Source: Bradyrhizobium erythrophlei
GTDB taxonomy: Bacteria > Pseudomonadota > Alphaproteobacteria > Rhizobiales > Xanthobacteraceae
DNA: 64,000 bases
Assembly: GCA_900129675.1 (NCBI GenBank)
Contig: FSRD01000001.1
Location: 2,221,501-2,285,500, forward strand
Reading direction: 5' to 3'
In this document: one piece after another, positions 25,126 through 33,143 of the stretch
Layout of the letters: every line of letters begins with the position of its first letter
How positions within the stretch are numbered: position 1 is the first letter of the stretch
Notes under the pieces: model-generated
Database searches by the model: none
What the model was told of the DNA's origin: nothing
Seen by the model: the letters and a program-made list of their open reading frames with translations, nothing else
Program-made: the position numbers and the translations under genes

Positions 25126-26217
25126 CTAAAGGCTGCGCGCCGCCTCGCGCGTAAGCAAGGCCTGCTTGCGCTCGACACCCCACGCATAGCCTGAGAGCGA
25201 TCCGTTGTTCCGCACCACCCGGTGACACGGGATGGCGACCGCGAGCTGGTTCGCGGCGCAGGCGCAGGCGACCGCGCGCACTGCGCGGGGAGAGCCGATC
25301 CGCCGCGCGATTTCCGTGTAGGAGACGGTCTGACCGATCGGGACTCCCTGGAGCGCCTGCCACACCCGCCGCTGGAACGCGGTGCCGCGAACGTCAAGCG
25401 GCAGATCGAGACCTATCCGAGGGGCTTCAATGAAGCCGATAACATGGGCCACAAGAGCTTCGTACTTTCTGTCGGCGCCGATCAGGCGGGCTTTGGGAAA
25501 GCGATCCTGCAGTTCGTGCACCAGTTGATTTGGGTCGTCGCCGAGAAGAATGGAGGCCACTCCCTTCTTGCTCGACGCGACCAGGATGGTGCCGAGCGAT
25601 GTCTCACCGACAGCAAAACGAATTTCCTCGTTGGCGCCACCGGCGCGATATTGGGACGGCGTCATGCCGAGCATGCCGGTGGATTTCTCGTAAAAGCGAC
25701 CGCTGGAGTTGAAGCCGGCGTCGTAGATCGCCTCCGTAACGCTATTGCCACTTGCCAAGCTTTCACGGACCTTCGATGCGCGATTGGCCGCAGCATAATC
25801 CTTCGGCGTCAAACCAGTGACCGCTTTGAAGCGGCGATGGAAATAGCTCCGACTGAGGCCAACCGCCGTCGCCAGATTGGCCAAAGACGGCTCCTCCTCA
25901 CTTTTCTCGATCAGCCGGCAGGCACGCGCGACGATGGCGACGTTCTCCGCCTCAACCGAAAGTCCGTCCGGATTGCACCGCTTGCACGGCCGAAAGCCCG
26001 TCGCCTTGGCCTCCTCGAAGGTGTCATGAAGCAGGACGTTCTTGGGATTGGCGATCCGGGACGGGCAGGATGGCCGACAGTAAACGCCAGTTGTCAAAAC
26101 AGAGTACCAAAGATGGCCATCAGCCGTCCGGTCGCGGGCGACAATGCGCGCCCACCGCGGATCATTGGCCACGACAGCTTGGTTCTGCCTTTGGTGCTGC
26201 TCGTGGATCATGGTCAT
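25126..26217 (-). CDS. ada: Ada: bifunctional DNA methyltransferase / adaptive-response regulator
   Basis: About 363 aa (ATG at 26217; the frame extends to 26340). N-terminal zinc/methyl-acceptor domain: VYCRPSCPSRIANPKN and PCKRCNPDG supply the four cysteines, including the methylphosphotriester acceptor. Then an AraC-type helix-turn-helix (LATAVGLSRSYFHRRFKAVT) and a C-terminal O6-methylguanine methyltransferase domain with PCHRVVRNNGSLSGYAWG. Methylation turns it into an activator of the adaptive response to alkylation. It is in the same direction as the damaged ogt, separated by the IS200 insertion, so the two were probably neighbours. Confidence 0.95.
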   Translation of the reverse strand: MTMIHEQHQRQNQAVVANDPRWARIVARDRTADGHLWYSVLTTGVYCRPSCPSRIANPKNVLLHDTFEEAKATGFRPCKRCNPDGLSVEAENVAIVARACRLIEKSEEEPSLANLATAVGLSRSYFHRRFKAVTGLTPKDYAAANRASKVRESLASGNSVTEAIYDAGFNSSGRFYEKSTGMLGMTPSQYRAGGANEEIRFAVGETSLGTILVASSKKGVASILLGDDPNQLVHELQDRFPKARLIGADRKYEALVAHVIGFIEAPRIGLDLPLDVRGTAFQRRVWQALQGVPIGQTVSYTEIARRIGSPRAVRAVACACAANQLAVAIPCHRVVRNNGSLSGYAWGVERKQALLTREAARSL

Positions 26218-26444
26218 GTTCGCTCTCATCGCGTGGGTGAGGGAGATCATCATCAAGCCGTTGGCGGCCTGCTCTACTCCGGGTCCTGTCTTCACATTGC
26301 CGATGGCGAGGCTCTGGGCCCACCCGATTTCCGAAGACATCGTCCGGACCCGGTTTCTTTAGATTCGAGGGTAAGAATCGAAGTTCTGCTGTTCCGTCGA
26401 TCATTATGGTCGCTGCGAAAGCACACGCGATTGCGGAGAACATC

Positions 26445-26930
26445 ATGAAGCTCGTGAGATTCGACAGCGGAAAAACGGGCCTGATGGTCCAACTCGCCGC
26501 AGGTCCACACGTCATCGACGTCATCGGGAGTCTGGGTGTGCTCTCGCCGGACGATCCTATTTCGCAAGGCATTCTCAACGGCATCCTGAAAGACAAAGGA
26601 AGCTGGGCTCCGTTGATCGCGCACTGGGAGCAGGCGCGAGTTGGGTTGCGACGACTGGCGTCGTTGGCGTTAGCGAATCCCGACCGACCGCATCTGGTCA
26701 TTTGCCGTGCTGACGAAGTCAGTCCGGTGCTGCTTTTGAGGAATCCGGGAGGCATTGTCGCCCTTGACATCGTGGAGTCGAGCGAAGTCGCGCAAGACCC
26801 GACGGGGCGCGAGGCGATGGAGCGGCAATTTGGGGTTCAGTCATCTGCTGATACGCAGGTGACTTCAGTAATTCCATTCCCGGACAAGATACGGAGTGTG
26901 GAGATATCTCTCCCGCTTCAGGGTTCATGA
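26445..26930 (+). CDS. hypothetical protein, FAA-hydrolase N-terminal-like
   Basis: 161 aa starting MKLVRFDSGKTGLMVQLAAG, with PHVIDVIGSLGVLSPDDPIS. This resembles the N-terminal part of fumarylacetoacetate-hydrolase-like proteins (which often begin MKLVRF...), but the metal-binding catalytic domain is absent. The rest (LIAHWEQARVGLRRLASLAL) has no motif I know. It could be a stand-alone family in Bradyrhizobium. ATG 26445 has GGAG upstream. Divergent from ada. Confidence 0.55.
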   Translation: MKLVRFDSGKTGLMVQLAAGPHVIDVIGSLGVLSPDDPISQGILNGILKDKGSWAPLIAHWEQARVGLRRLASLALANPDRPHLVICRADEVSPVLLLRNPGGIVALDIVESSEVAQDPTGREAMERQFGVQSSADTQVTSVIPFPDKIRSVEISLPLQGS

Positions 26931-26960
26931 TCGTGGTGCAGCGTTTTCGGAGACCGGACC

Positions 26961-27140
26961 ATGACGGCGTTTTTGGATTTTCACGCGTTCGCGGCGGCAC
27001 GTGGCGACGGGCTCCACCCGAAACTGCGGCTGCTTTTCGAGCACGCGGCAACGTCTCCCGTTTTGACGTCGCCATTAGGCCCGACGGCCTCCTGCAGTCA
27101 GGGCCAGATCCGGTTTCTGAAACTGCGCGGGATCGCGTAA
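26961..27140 (+). CDS. possible 59-aa ORF
   Basis: A frame MTAFLDFHAFAAARGDGLHP... ending FLKLRGIA with a GGAGACC ribosome-like site before the ATG. No signal, domain or partner is recognised. It may be real or the remnant of a longer gene; offered at low confidence. Confidence 0.25.
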   Translation: MTAFLDFHAFAAARGDGLHPKLRLLFEHAATSPVLTSPLGPTASCSQGQIRFLKLRGIA

Positions 27141-27722
27141 ACGTGTCGATCTTTCCGCCAATCTGAGTCCCGCACGCGGCCTGGGAGGGCAGACGACGGT
27201 CCGCGTGGTCCGACTAAGCCACAGCTGTTGCAACCGGAGCGGCCTGGATCAACCGTCGGCGTCGGACATGGTCCAGCTACGTTGGGCGGCGAACGCTAGG
27301 AGAGGGCCCGCCGCCCCTTGAGTGCATAACCCCACTCGCAGTTATCGGTCCCGGCTCAGCGCTCGCTGGGCTCGCTTGGCCGGGACGACGGAACGGGGTG
27401 TGGCCGCCGATGCCGAAGCGCATCGATCAGCATCGATGAGCGCTGATGGCGGGTCGGGGAGAAGAGGGGATGGGTTGAATCCGCCTCGTGCCTCAGGCCT
27501 TCGTCGCATTCGTGGAATCCTCGCGCGAACGCCACGAAGGGACCGCCGAGATCCGAATGATGGAAGGGGGTTCGCGTCGGCCGTCGCATCTTGTGTCATG
27601 TTCTTTCAGGAGACGCGCGAATTCGTTGCGATAGAGCCTCCGCCAGCGCGTATTCAGGCTGGCGAGGAATTCGAGTTCGTGGCCGGTGAGAAGCGACACG
27701 TCGGATCGATCGCGAAATGCCG
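27141..27722. other. intergenic stretch without supported gene
   Basis: Several open frames exist on both strands (for example 27322-27762 +), but none has a ribosome site with a recognisable domain, and codon use looks random. Nothing supported. Confidence 0.5.
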
Positions 27723-28046
27723 CTACATCCGCTGCATGCCGGCGAATTGCCAGCGGCTGTAAGGGCCGACATAAACGCCGCTCTGCAGGCATTGTGCCTT
27801 CGCGGCCTGGCACATCGGAAACCTGTCGGGCCTGGCGCTGGAATAGCGAATGCACGAGGCCGCATAGGCGCTGCAGGTGTGCGGAATCGCAGCCCGCCGC
27901 ATCGCCATCCGGTATCGAAAAGAGCGCCCTCCATCGGATGACGTGCAGCACTTGCCGTTCATTCTGCTGGCCGACGCGGTGGTGAATTCGGACGACAGAG
28001 CGAGGCCGGAAATGGCGAGCAACAGGATAACGGAGAATCGCTTCAT
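27723..28046 (-). CDS. small secreted cysteine-containing protein
   Basis: 107 aa with an N-terminal signal peptide (MKRFSVILLLAISGLALSSE). The mature part carries six cysteines (KCCTSS, HTCSAYAASC, MCQAAKAQC) and a Tyr/Arg-rich sequence. AAGGAGG is 8 bases before the ATG, an excellent ribosome site. It is directly downstream of the DUF1800/DUF1501 pair on the same strand. No domain is recognised. Confidence 0.65.
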   Translation of the reverse strand: MKRFSVILLLAISGLALSSEFTTASASRMNGKCCTSSDGGRSFRYRMAMRRAAIPHTCSAYAASCIRYSSARPDRFPMCQAAKAQCLQSGVYVGPYSRWQFAGMQRM

Positions 28047-28061
28047 GGGAGACCTCCTTGG

Positions 28062-29306
28062 TTAGCCGACCAGACCTGATGTCGGCGTGACGTCGGCACT
28101 TTCGGGAAACACGGTGCTTGCGAGCGCGCGCTCATCGACCCTCAAATGATCCCTGAGCAGGCCCTTGAGCATGGCGCGCAGATCGGTGGTTGGTTTGAGG
28201 TCGCGATCCTCATAGAGCTGGGCCTGCTTCAGTCCCGGCCAGTCGGCGATCACGCGCCCGCCGCGCAGCGCGCCGCCCACGAGAAGGGCAACGGTGCCGG
28301 TGCCATGGTCGGTGCCATTGGTGCCGTTGATGCGCGCGGTGCGCCCGAACTCGGTGACGACGGCGACGACGGTCTCGCGCCAGGCGTCGCGCATGTTGGT
28401 CTCGATCGCGGCCAGCGCGACGTCGAGCGCGCCCAGGAGATTGGCGAGCTGACCGGAAGCCGCGCCCTCGTTGATGTGTGTGTCCCATCCGACAAAGCTC
28501 GCGGCCCCGACGCGCGGACCGTCCGGTTTGGCGAGAACGCGCGCGGCGGTGCCGGCGGTTTCCGCGACATAGGCGCGCAAGCGCGCAATGCCAAACTCCG
28601 GAAGTTCGCCAGGCGCTGGCGCGTCCATGCCGCCGGTGCCTCCAAGCGCGGCAAGGCGCACCCGCGCTTGAAGCGCAACCGCAAGCTTCGGGTCGGTGTG
28701 CTGATAGAGGTCCAGTAGCCGCGCCTGGGTGTCCTCGCTGGCTGCGAGCAATTTTTGCGGAACCCAGGACATCACGGGGGCCTTGCCGCGCACCACCAGC
28801 GGCGTGACCGCGCCGACGCCTAGCGCCCGGCTGCCACGCAAATCCACCTGGCCGTCCGACGCCAGTTCGACCAGCGCGCGATTGAGCCAGCCGGTATCGA
28901 CGGCACCCGGCCGCGCCATCCCGCTCTCGAGCACGTCCTGGCCGTCGAAATGCGAGCGCTCGCGATACGGCGTCGCGGTGGCATGCACGATGGTTGCCTG
29001 CTGCGCCTTGTAGAGCCGGTACAGGTTCGGCATTGCGGGATTGAGCGCGAAGAAGCTGTCGAGCGGCAACGCCGGCGTCTTGCCGTCGAGCACCAGCGCG
29101 CGGTCGCTGCGCAGGCCGATCCAGTCGGGGTCGCCGACGGGTGCTACTGCACCAAGTCCGTCGAGCGCGCCCCGGAGCACGATGACGAGCAGGCGTGGAT
29201 CGCGCCCCTCGGCCCGCGCCAGCCTGGGCATCTGGCTCCATGCGAACAGCGAACCGGCGCCGAGCAGCGCCTCGCGACGGTTGGGCAAATGGTGGCGAAA
29301 GCCCAT
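28062..29306 (-). CDS. DUF1501 domain protein with Tat signal
   Basis: About 414 aa. The N-terminus NRREALLGAGSLFAWS is a twin-arginine signal. The body belongs to DUF1501, an alkaline-phosphatase-like fold: RDPRLLVIVLRGALDGLGAV, FDGQDVLESGM, VVTEFGRTARINGTNGTDHG (metal-ligand-like His and Asp residues). DUF1501 and DUF1800 genes are commonly paired; their job is unknown, but they are predicted secreted proteins. Start ATG 29306 with GGAGGTGAAG upstream. It follows the DUF1800 stop by 2 bases, so they are co-translated. Confidence 0.88.
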   Translation of the reverse strand: MGFRHHLPNRREALLGAGSLFAWSQMPRLARAEGRDPRLLVIVLRGALDGLGAVAPVGDPDWIGLRSDRALVLDGKTPALPLDSFFALNPAMPNLYRLYKAQQATIVHATATPYRERSHFDGQDVLESGMARPGAVDTGWLNRALVELASDGQVDLRGSRALGVGAVTPLVVRGKAPVMSWVPQKLLAASEDTQARLLDLYQHTDPKLAVALQARVRLAALGGTGGMDAPAPGELPEFGIARLRAYVAETAGTAARVLAKPDGPRVGAASFVGWDTHINEGAASGQLANLLGALDVALAAIETNMRDAWRETVVAVVTEFGRTARINGTNGTDHGTGTVALLVGGALRGGRVIADWPGLKQAQLYEDRDLKPTTDLRAMLKGLLRDHLRVDERALASTVFPESADVTPTSGLVG

Positions 29307-29308
29307 CT

Positions 29309-30748
29309 TCACCTCCTCTGAAACTCGGGTGACATGAACAGCAGCGCGAGCGCCTGCTGGCGGCTCTCGGCGCGGCCCACCGCCTGCATCACTTCGGCCG
29401 ATACCGAAGATCCGAGCACGGTCTCGATGACATCCTGCGGGTCCACCCGGTCTGACACGCGCTCGGCAAAATTGTTGGCGACGTCGAGCCGCCGTCCCAC
29501 GCCGTCGATCCAGGATCCCTCGTCGTCCGGAAAGCCCTTTGGCGACGGCGGACGCCACAGCGGTTCGCCGAGCAGCGCCTGCCCATCCGTGAACCGTTTG
29601 GGGTCGGCTTGCGTGATCCCGGTTGCCCGCACCATGCCGACGACCCACTCGCTCGGGCGCTTCAGCTTGGAGGCGGGCTGCGTCCAGGCTTCGTCGGACT
29701 TCACCATCGCCCTGGCAACCTCCTTGAGATCGCCCTCGGTATCGACGAACACCTTTGTCATCCGCTCCACCAGCGCAGGCGGAGGCGCGTCGGCAACGAA
29801 ATGGCGGGCGAGCTTGGTGGCCACATGCGTGGCGGTCGCGGGATGCGCGGCGAGATCGCGGAGCACGGCGCGGCCCTGCTCCACCGTTTCATCCTCGTAA
29901 GACTTTCCCAGCACCTTCTGCGCGCCGGGCTCATGCAAGCGCGGATTGAAGATGAATTCGCCGCCATGCTCGGGATTGTCGCCCGGCGGCACCAGGGTCC
30001 ATCCGGTCAGCACGTTGGCGAAGGCGATGACGTCATCCTGGGTGTAGCCGCTGCGCACGCCAAGCGTATGCAGCTCCAGAATCTCGCGGGCGAGATTCTC
30101 GTTGAGGCCACGGGTGCGGTTCATGCCGGCGATCGAATTCGTGCCCATCGAAACGGTTTGGTCGAGATAGAACAGCATCGCCGGATGGCCCTCGGCCGCC
30201 AGCAACAGATCGACGAACCGGCCAAGCACGTGAGGGCGGATCGCCTCGCGCTCATAGGCGCCGGACATGCTCCTGATCTTGTCGGCCGAGACGCAGAAAT
30301 GGTTGGACCAGAACCACACCAGCCGCTCGGCAAATCCGATCTCGGCGCCGAACGCGGCCTCGGTGCGAATCCGCGCCTCTTCGAGGTAGATCTGCCGTCC
30401 CGGATCAGGGACGGCTTCGGCAGCCATCTTGGCCGCCATCTCACCGGCACCCGGCGTGGACCCTTCGGTCATCGCAGGCGCTTGCGCCATCTGCTGCGTT
30501 TTCGCGTCCTGTTCCTTCCTGGCGAGGATCGCTTTGGCTTGCCGCTTCGCATTGGCGTCGTTTACCGCACGGAAGGCCTTGGCGCTCGACAGGCCGGGAA
30601 GCGCGATCTGGCTTGGGGAGGAGCGTTCGAGTTCGGCGATCAGCGCGCCGCGCGGGTCGGCCCCGATCGCCGCAATCGAGCCCGGGCGCGGCCCCATCCC
30701 GAACCGGTGGAGGGCCAGCACGGCCTCGGCCTTTGCGGAACTGCTCAT
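29309..30748 (-). CDS. DUF1800 domain protein
   Basis: 479 aa of the DUF1800 family, which accompanies DUF1501. Landmarks are ALHRFGMGPRPGSIAAIG at the N-terminus, LVWFWSNHFCVSADK, NENLAREILELHTLGV, YTQDDVIAFANVLTGWT and LARHFVADAPPP. No evident signal peptide, unlike its partner. The start at 30748 (MSSSAKAEAV) is conserved-looking. Operon: 30748 to 28062, with the small secreted protein following. Function of the family remains undefined. Confidence 0.88.
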   Translation of the reverse strand: MSSSAKAEAVLALHRFGMGPRPGSIAAIGADPRGALIAELERSSPSQIALPGLSSAKAFRAVNDANAKRQAKAILARKEQDAKTQQMAQAPAMTEGSTPGAGEMAAKMAAEAVPDPGRQIYLEEARIRTEAAFGAEIGFAERLVWFWSNHFCVSADKIRSMSGAYEREAIRPHVLGRFVDLLLAAEGHPAMLFYLDQTVSMGTNSIAGMNRTRGLNENLAREILELHTLGVRSGYTQDDVIAFANVLTGWTLVPPGDNPEHGGEFIFNPRLHEPGAQKVLGKSYEDETVEQGRAVLRDLAAHPATATHVATKLARHFVADAPPPALVERMTKVFVDTEGDLKEVARAMVKSDEAWTQPASKLKRPSEWVVGMVRATGITQADPKRFTDGQALLGEPLWRPPSPKGFPDDEGSWIDGVGRRLDVANNFAERVSDRVDPQDVIETVLGSSVSAEVMQAVGRAESRQQALALLFMSPEFQRR

Positions 30749-30929
30749 GGCAACGCCCTGAAGGATATGAGGCCACTACGCGCCGGGAACGCCGCGCCGC
30801 CAGAGCCTCGAAAATTGTTACTTACCGTAGTGCTACGGATCGTAGCAGTTGGCAATTGTCGATGCAAGTACCGATTGAGTGACGATGGCGGCGCCGGGCA
30901 GGGCAGGTCTGAAGCCTGCCGCTCGCCCG

Positions 30930-31135
30930 TGCCGGCGACGTGATCGAATGAGAGGGCGATGTCCGCTATCGCACCTTTGGGACACGCCGACGGGCTTTGG
31001 AAATGGTCTGCTGTTCGGCGAAGATCGGAAGTCCTCGCGGCGCGGTCAGAACGACGAGATTGCCCCCCAACCGGACATCGATGTCATACGAAGGCCCACT
31101 CGTTTCGTTCCACTTGCGGCTGAGGTAAGCGAATT
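30930..31135. repeat. dispersed repeat, copy between DUF1800 and cyclase
   Basis: The sequence contains GCACCTTTGGGACACGCCGA and GATCGGAAGTCC...GGTCAGAACGACGAGATTG. Equivalent blocks occur near 33030, 35715, 37735, 38615, 40085 and 43040. It lies just downstream of the cyclase gene end; no gene is seen. Confidence 0.65.
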
Positions 31136-31140
31136 CACGG

Positions 31141-32901
31141 TCAGTCCGGAAGGCCTGCATTTCGGAGACCCTTGGTGAACGTTGCGAGGTCCTCCGCGCG
31201 GCGAAATGGTGTTGAATTTATCAGGTTGGAGGCGCGCAAATCGGGACTATGTTCGAGTGCCAGTGCCATGGCTTTCTGTGCTGGCTCAAGCCGCCCGGCG
31301 AGCGCATTGCTGGCTGCGGAAATGCACATCGCCAGAGGGAAAGTCGGATTGTCGCGCGTCGCCTTCTCGGCGAATGACGACGCCATGTCATAACGGCCCG
31401 CGAGAAAATGGGCATACGCCATGGCTCCGTGCATGCTGAACATGGACGGATCGAGTGGGCTCAGGCGCATGGCATGCGCAGCGTGATCGAGTGCGACGTC
31501 GGGCTCACCTCTCCAAACTCTCAGCCAGGCGCTAAGATTCCAAGCTTGCGCCAAGTTCGGATTGACCGTCAGTCCCCGATCCATGAAAGCCGCAGCGTCG
31601 TTGAACTCATGGGCTACAAAGGCGAGTGCATATCCACCCATACACAGCGCTACCGGGTCACCTCCACCGAGATGCACTGCTTTCCGGGCCAGCCGCGTAG
31701 CTTCGGCGCTCTCCTGCGCAGCCTCGATCATCCAGCCACGCGCCTTGCGCTGCATGTAGCACCAAGCGGCCATGCCGTAGGCGCAGGCTAGACGAGGGTC
31801 GAGCTCGATCGCCTTGCAAAAGAGCTGGAGCGCCTCGCTGTTCGCGACCCTGTTCCAGTAACGAGCTTTCGCCAGCCCACGCAGGTAATAGTCGTATGCA
31901 TCCAGATTCTCGGTTGGTTTGCGAGTGGCCCGCTTGATATCCTCACTCTCCAGCTTGGGCGCGATTGCACCCACGACGCTGGAAGTCACATGGTCCTGTA
32001 GATCGAACATATCTTCGAGCGCACCATCAAACCGGTCCGCCCAGAGATGTGCTCCGGTTTCGGCATCGATAAGCTGCCCCGCGATTCGAATACGGTTTCC
32101 GGCCTTGCGCACGCTGCCTTCGAGTACGTAGCGCACACCAAGCTCGCGGCCGATCTGCTTTACGTCCACGGCCCGGCCTTTGTAGGTGAAACTCGAATTA
32201 CGTGCGATCACAAACAGCCAACGAAAGAGCGACAGCGCCATCGTGATATCCTCCACGACACCATCTGCGAAATACTCCTGCTCCGGATCGGCACTAAGGT
32301 TCTGGAAAGGTAGCACGGCAATCGAGGGCTTGTCCGGGAGCACCAACGTGGGTCTTTGTTCTGCTGCCGCAACACGATCCTTCACTCTGAAAACCCGGAC
32401 TGGTCGCACAATGTTCTTGAGGTTCTGCTCGCCGGCATCATCAAAGACAATATCGAGTTTGTCGCGGAGTTGTCGGTAGGCATCATCCGAGACACAGATG
32501 CCTCCCGGCTCCGCCAGTCCTTCCAGCCGTGCCGCCACGTTCACGCCGTCGCCGAAGATGTCGCCACGATCAATGATGATGTCGCCGACATTGATCCCAA
32601 TGCGAAACTCGATCCGCTTCCCCTGCGGCACGTTTACGTTGCGCTCCGCCATGCCACGCTGAACATCAAGAGCACAGCGCATGGCGTCGACCACGCTGCT
32701 GAACTCGGCCAGCATTCCATCACCGGTGTTCTTGACAACACGGCCGCGGTGTTCGGTAATCTTGGGATCGATGAGGGTGCGTAGATGATCCTGGAGCTGG
32801 ACATGCGTGCCCTCTTCATCCAGGCCAGTTAACCGGCTGTAGCCGGCCACATCGGCTGCCAAGATCGCCGTGAGTCGACGCTCGACGCGCTCGCTGGCCA
32901 A
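31141..32901 (-). CDS. class III adenylate/guanylate cyclase with TPR region
   Basis: 586 aa. The catalytic domain (about 1-190) starts with RRLTAILAADVAGYSRLTGL, with the metal-binding Asp in AADVAGYS, then KNTGDGMLAEF and GINVGDIIIDRGDIFGDGVN. A TolB-like linker region follows (PDKPSIAVLPFQNLSADPEQ, SVRKAGNRIRIAGQLIDA). The C-terminal half (about 330-586) is TPR-like (LARKAVHLGGGDPVALCMGG, AWNLSAWLRVWRGEP). This Bradyrhizobium-type cyclase family is highly expanded and makes cAMP in response to unknown cues. ATG at 32901. Dispersed repeats flank it on both sides. Confidence 0.92.
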   Translation of the reverse strand: MASERVERRLTAILAADVAGYSRLTGLDEEGTHVQLQDHLRTLIDPKITEHRGRVVKNTGDGMLAEFSSVVDAMRCALDVQRGMAERNVNVPQGKRIEFRIGINVGDIIIDRGDIFGDGVNVAARLEGLAEPGGICVSDDAYRQLRDKLDIVFDDAGEQNLKNIVRPVRVFRVKDRVAAAEQRPTLVLPDKPSIAVLPFQNLSADPEQEYFADGVVEDITMALSLFRWLFVIARNSSFTYKGRAVDVKQIGRELGVRYVLEGSVRKAGNRIRIAGQLIDAETGAHLWADRFDGALEDMFDLQDHVTSSVVGAIAPKLESEDIKRATRKPTENLDAYDYYLRGLAKARYWNRVANSEALQLFCKAIELDPRLACAYGMAAWCYMQRKARGWMIEAAQESAEATRLARKAVHLGGGDPVALCMGGYALAFVAHEFNDAAAFMDRGLTVNPNLAQAWNLSAWLRVWRGEPDVALDHAAHAMRLSPLDPSMFSMHGAMAYAHFLAGRYDMASSFAEKATRDNPTFPLAMCISAASNALAGRLEPAQKAMALALEHSPDLRASNLINSTPFRRAEDLATFTKGLRNAGLPD

Positions 32902-33014
32902 GGCACGCCTCCGAGATAGGTGGGATGCAGTTTACGCCTCCCGGTTCCGAGAGCCAAGTAATGAGAGGCAGTGTTTGGCATCCGCTGAGCCCAGCGCCCT
33001 AATTTAGCGCGGCG

Positions 33015-33125
33015 CAAAGCCAGCCGATTTGCCAGCGCGCCGACGAGGTGATCGAATAGGCTGCGTCACGTCCGCCATTGGCACGAACTGGACCAACCGG
33101 GCCGGTAGCTTGGCAATTCAACGGG
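33015..33125. repeat. dispersed repeat, copy between cyclase and hybrid kinase
   Basis: Reads GACGAGGTGATCGAATAGGC, CCGCCATTGGCACGAACTGG and ACCAACCGGGCCGG. It shares the GACG.GATCGAAT and GGCAC core with the copies at 30930 and 37735, and the ACCAACCGG piece with the copy at 40085. Confidence 0.55.
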
Positions 33126-33143
33126 ATGAGGCGTTCACGGTGG

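Noticed and set aside
27322..27762. 146-codon + strand frame
   Set aside because: Antisense to the secreted protein at its end, no ribosome site, random-looking composition.
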